Assembly: GCF_000378165.1 (NCBI RefSeq)
Contig: NZ_KB899343.1
Coordinates: 1 to 64,000 of the forward strand
From: Saccharibacter floricola DSM 15669
Lineage (GTDB): Bacteria > Pseudomonadota > Alphaproteobacteria > Acetobacterales > Acetobacteraceae
Length of the DNA stretch: 64,000 bases
Reading direction: 5' to 3'
The position numbers and the translations under genes were made by a program. Shown one piece after another: positions 62,957-64,000 of this stretch. The notes under the pieces were generated by a model that saw nothing but the letters and a program-made list of their open reading frames with translations, had not been told where the DNA came from and searched no databases. Each line of letters begins with the position of its first letter. Position 1 is the stretch's first letter.

Positions 62957-64000
62957 ATGGCCAATGATACAGAGAAAAGTCCCCTAAATCAGCTTGCTCG
63001 TTGTGGTCAGTCGATTTGGCTTGACTTCATTCGTCGTGATTTCACGACGAATGGGTCGCTCAAAGAGCTGGTTGACCATAATGTTGTGCGAGGGGTGACC
63101 TCTAACCCCTCCATTTTTGAGAAGGCGATTGGCCATGGGGCGGAGTATGAAGAGGAAACACGCGCGCTTTTGGCTCAAAAATCGCTTTCAGCAGGGGAGC
63201 TGTACGAGCATTTAGCCGTTGAGGACATTCAACACGCTTGTGACGTTTTAGCGCCTGTTTTTAATGCGACGAATAAGCGTGACGGTTATGTAAGCTTTGA
63301 GGTCTCTCCTTACATTGCTCATGATCAGGACGCGACTCTTCATGAAGCGCGGCGCTTATGGCGGGCTGTCGCTCGTGATAATCTCATGATTAAAATCCCA
63401 GCAACGGTTGAGGCTGTTGGTGCTGTTCGTCAGGCGATTGCTGAGGGTATCAATGTTAATGTGACGCTGCTTTTCTCCATTGAGCTTTATAAGGACATTT
63501 TAGAGGCTTATATCGCTGGGCTAGAAGCGCGGGTTGCTCAGGGAAAAGCCATTGACCACGTTGCGAGTGTGGCTTCCTTCTTCGTTAGTCGTATCGATAC
63601 AAAAATTGATGCCGAGATTGATCGCCGTGTTGCGGATGGCGATCTGCAGGCAGGGGCTCTTCAAGCGTTGCGTGGTAAGGTGGCCATTGCAAATGCTACT
63701 TGTGCTTACCATTATTATAAAGAGGTGACGGAGAGTGAGCGTTGGAAGGCGCTGGCCGCTCAGGGTGCTCAGACGCAGCGTCTCCTTTGGGCAAGCACGA
63801 GCACGAAAGATAAAGCTTATCGCGACGTGCTTTATGTCGAGGAGCTCATTGGTGATGCTACAGTTAATACGCTGCCTCCAATAACGTTAGAGGCGTTTCG
63901 TGATCATGGTGTTGCGCAGCCTCGCCTAGCAGAAGGAGCTGAGGAGGCACGTCATGTTTTGACACAAGCTGACCGGCTTGGTTTAAAACTGGATGATATA
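62957..64000 (+). CDS. tal: Transaldolase, 3' partial (possible transaldolase/glucose-6-phosphate isomerase fusion)
   Basis: At least 348 residues from the ATG at 62957, with GGGGAGAG seven bases upstream; the frame is open to the last base. It is the long (about 370-residue domain) class of transaldolase: QSIWLDFIRRDF, GVTSNPSIFEKAI, the Schiff-base lysine in LMIKIPAT, INVNVTLLFSI and RLLWASTSTKDKAY. In acetic acid bacteria this type is often fused to a C-terminal glucose-6-phosphate isomerase; the fusion cannot be seen because the window ends. Confidence 0.93.
   Translation, partial: MANDTEKSPLNQLARCGQSIWLDFIRRDFTTNGSLKELVDHNVVRGVTSNPSIFEKAIGHGAEYEEETRALLAQKSLSAGELYEHLAVEDIQHACDVLAPVFNATNKRDGYVSFEVSPYIAHDQDATLHEARRLWRAVARDNLMIKIPATVEAVGAVRQAIAEGINVNVTLLFSIELYKDILEAYIAGLEARVAQGKAIDHVASVASFFVSRIDTKIDAEIDRRVADGDLQAGALQALRGKVAIANATCAYHYYKEVTESERWKALAAQGAQTQRLLWASTSTKDKAYRDVLYVEELIGDATVNTLPPITLEAFRDHGVAQPRLAEGAEEARHVLTQADRLGLKLDDI

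Overview
The window looks like ordinary chromosome from an acetic acid bacterium (Acetobacteraceae, Alphaproteobacteria) of moderate GC content. The evidence is an alphaproteobacterial tol-pal/tilS/ftsH/glmM block, an ATP12-type F1 chaperone, a bifunctional IspDF, an IalB-family protein, a CtrA-type cell-cycle regulator, a SAM-II riboswitch, and a transketolase followed by a long-form transaldolase. The last pair is typical of sugar-oxidising acetic acid bacteria, in which that transaldolase is often fused to glucose-6-phosphate isomerase. I cannot name the genus from sequence alone. I see no phage, insertion sequence, CRISPR array or rRNA; one tRNA is present.

Layout. 1-3.1 kb holds an IalB-like protein (5' end outside the window), a small exported protein, an NAD(P)-binding SDR protein and a repeat-rich exported protein. 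3.4-10.1 kb holds an M1 aminopeptidase, a TauD-like dioxygenase and a TonB-dependent receptor, with a perfect Fur-box-like sequence between the last two convergent genes. 10.2-18.7 kb is a minus-strand run, ccmC-D-E-F-G-H-I, then a zinc-ribbon membrane protein, malic enzyme and fumarase, mostly joined by ATGA/TGATG overlaps. 18.8-31.3 kb is mostly plus strand: EVE protein, EcsC-like protein, aat, an exported protein, a Bcp peroxiredoxin, two large AsmA-like envelope proteins around rarA and an rluC-like gene, and ATP12. 31.3-39.3 kb is mostly minus strand: ispDF, apaG, metZ (behind a SAM-II riboswitch), a 2OG-Fe dioxygenase, type II NADH dehydrogenase, argJ and a periplasmic PPIase; tRNA-Gly(CCC) lies on the plus strand. 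39.6-55.8 kb is plus strand: secA, yebC, ruvC-A-B, ybgC-tolQ-R-A-B-pal-cpoB, tilS, ftsH and glmM. 55.8-60.6 kb is minus strand: a ctrA-like response regulator, an unknown protein, an M29 aminopeptidase, a small basic protein, hisC and an ankyrin protein. 60.9-64.0 kb is transketolase followed by transaldolase, which runs off the window.

Working together: the ccm genes mature c-type cytochromes for the periplasmic oxidase chains on which acetic acid bacteria depend, and NDH-2 feeds NADH electrons into the same quinone pool. Malic enzyme and fumarase serve the C4 part of central metabolism; transketolase and transaldolase serve the pentose-phosphate pathway. Tol-Pal, the AsmA-like proteins, SecA, FtsH and the PPIase maintain the envelope.

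Most notable points: (1) the CtrA-like regulator has Glu at the position equivalent to the phospho-accepting Asp51 and has lost one acidic-pocket Asp, so it may act as a naturally phosphomimetic, phosphorylation-independent regulator; (2) a 19/19 Fur-box consensus lies at the tail of two convergent genes next to a strong hairpin, suggesting an iron-regulated small or antisense RNA; (3) a long hairpin pairs away the Shine-Dalgarno sequence of a small basic ORF behind hisC. I found no clearly new multi-gene system.
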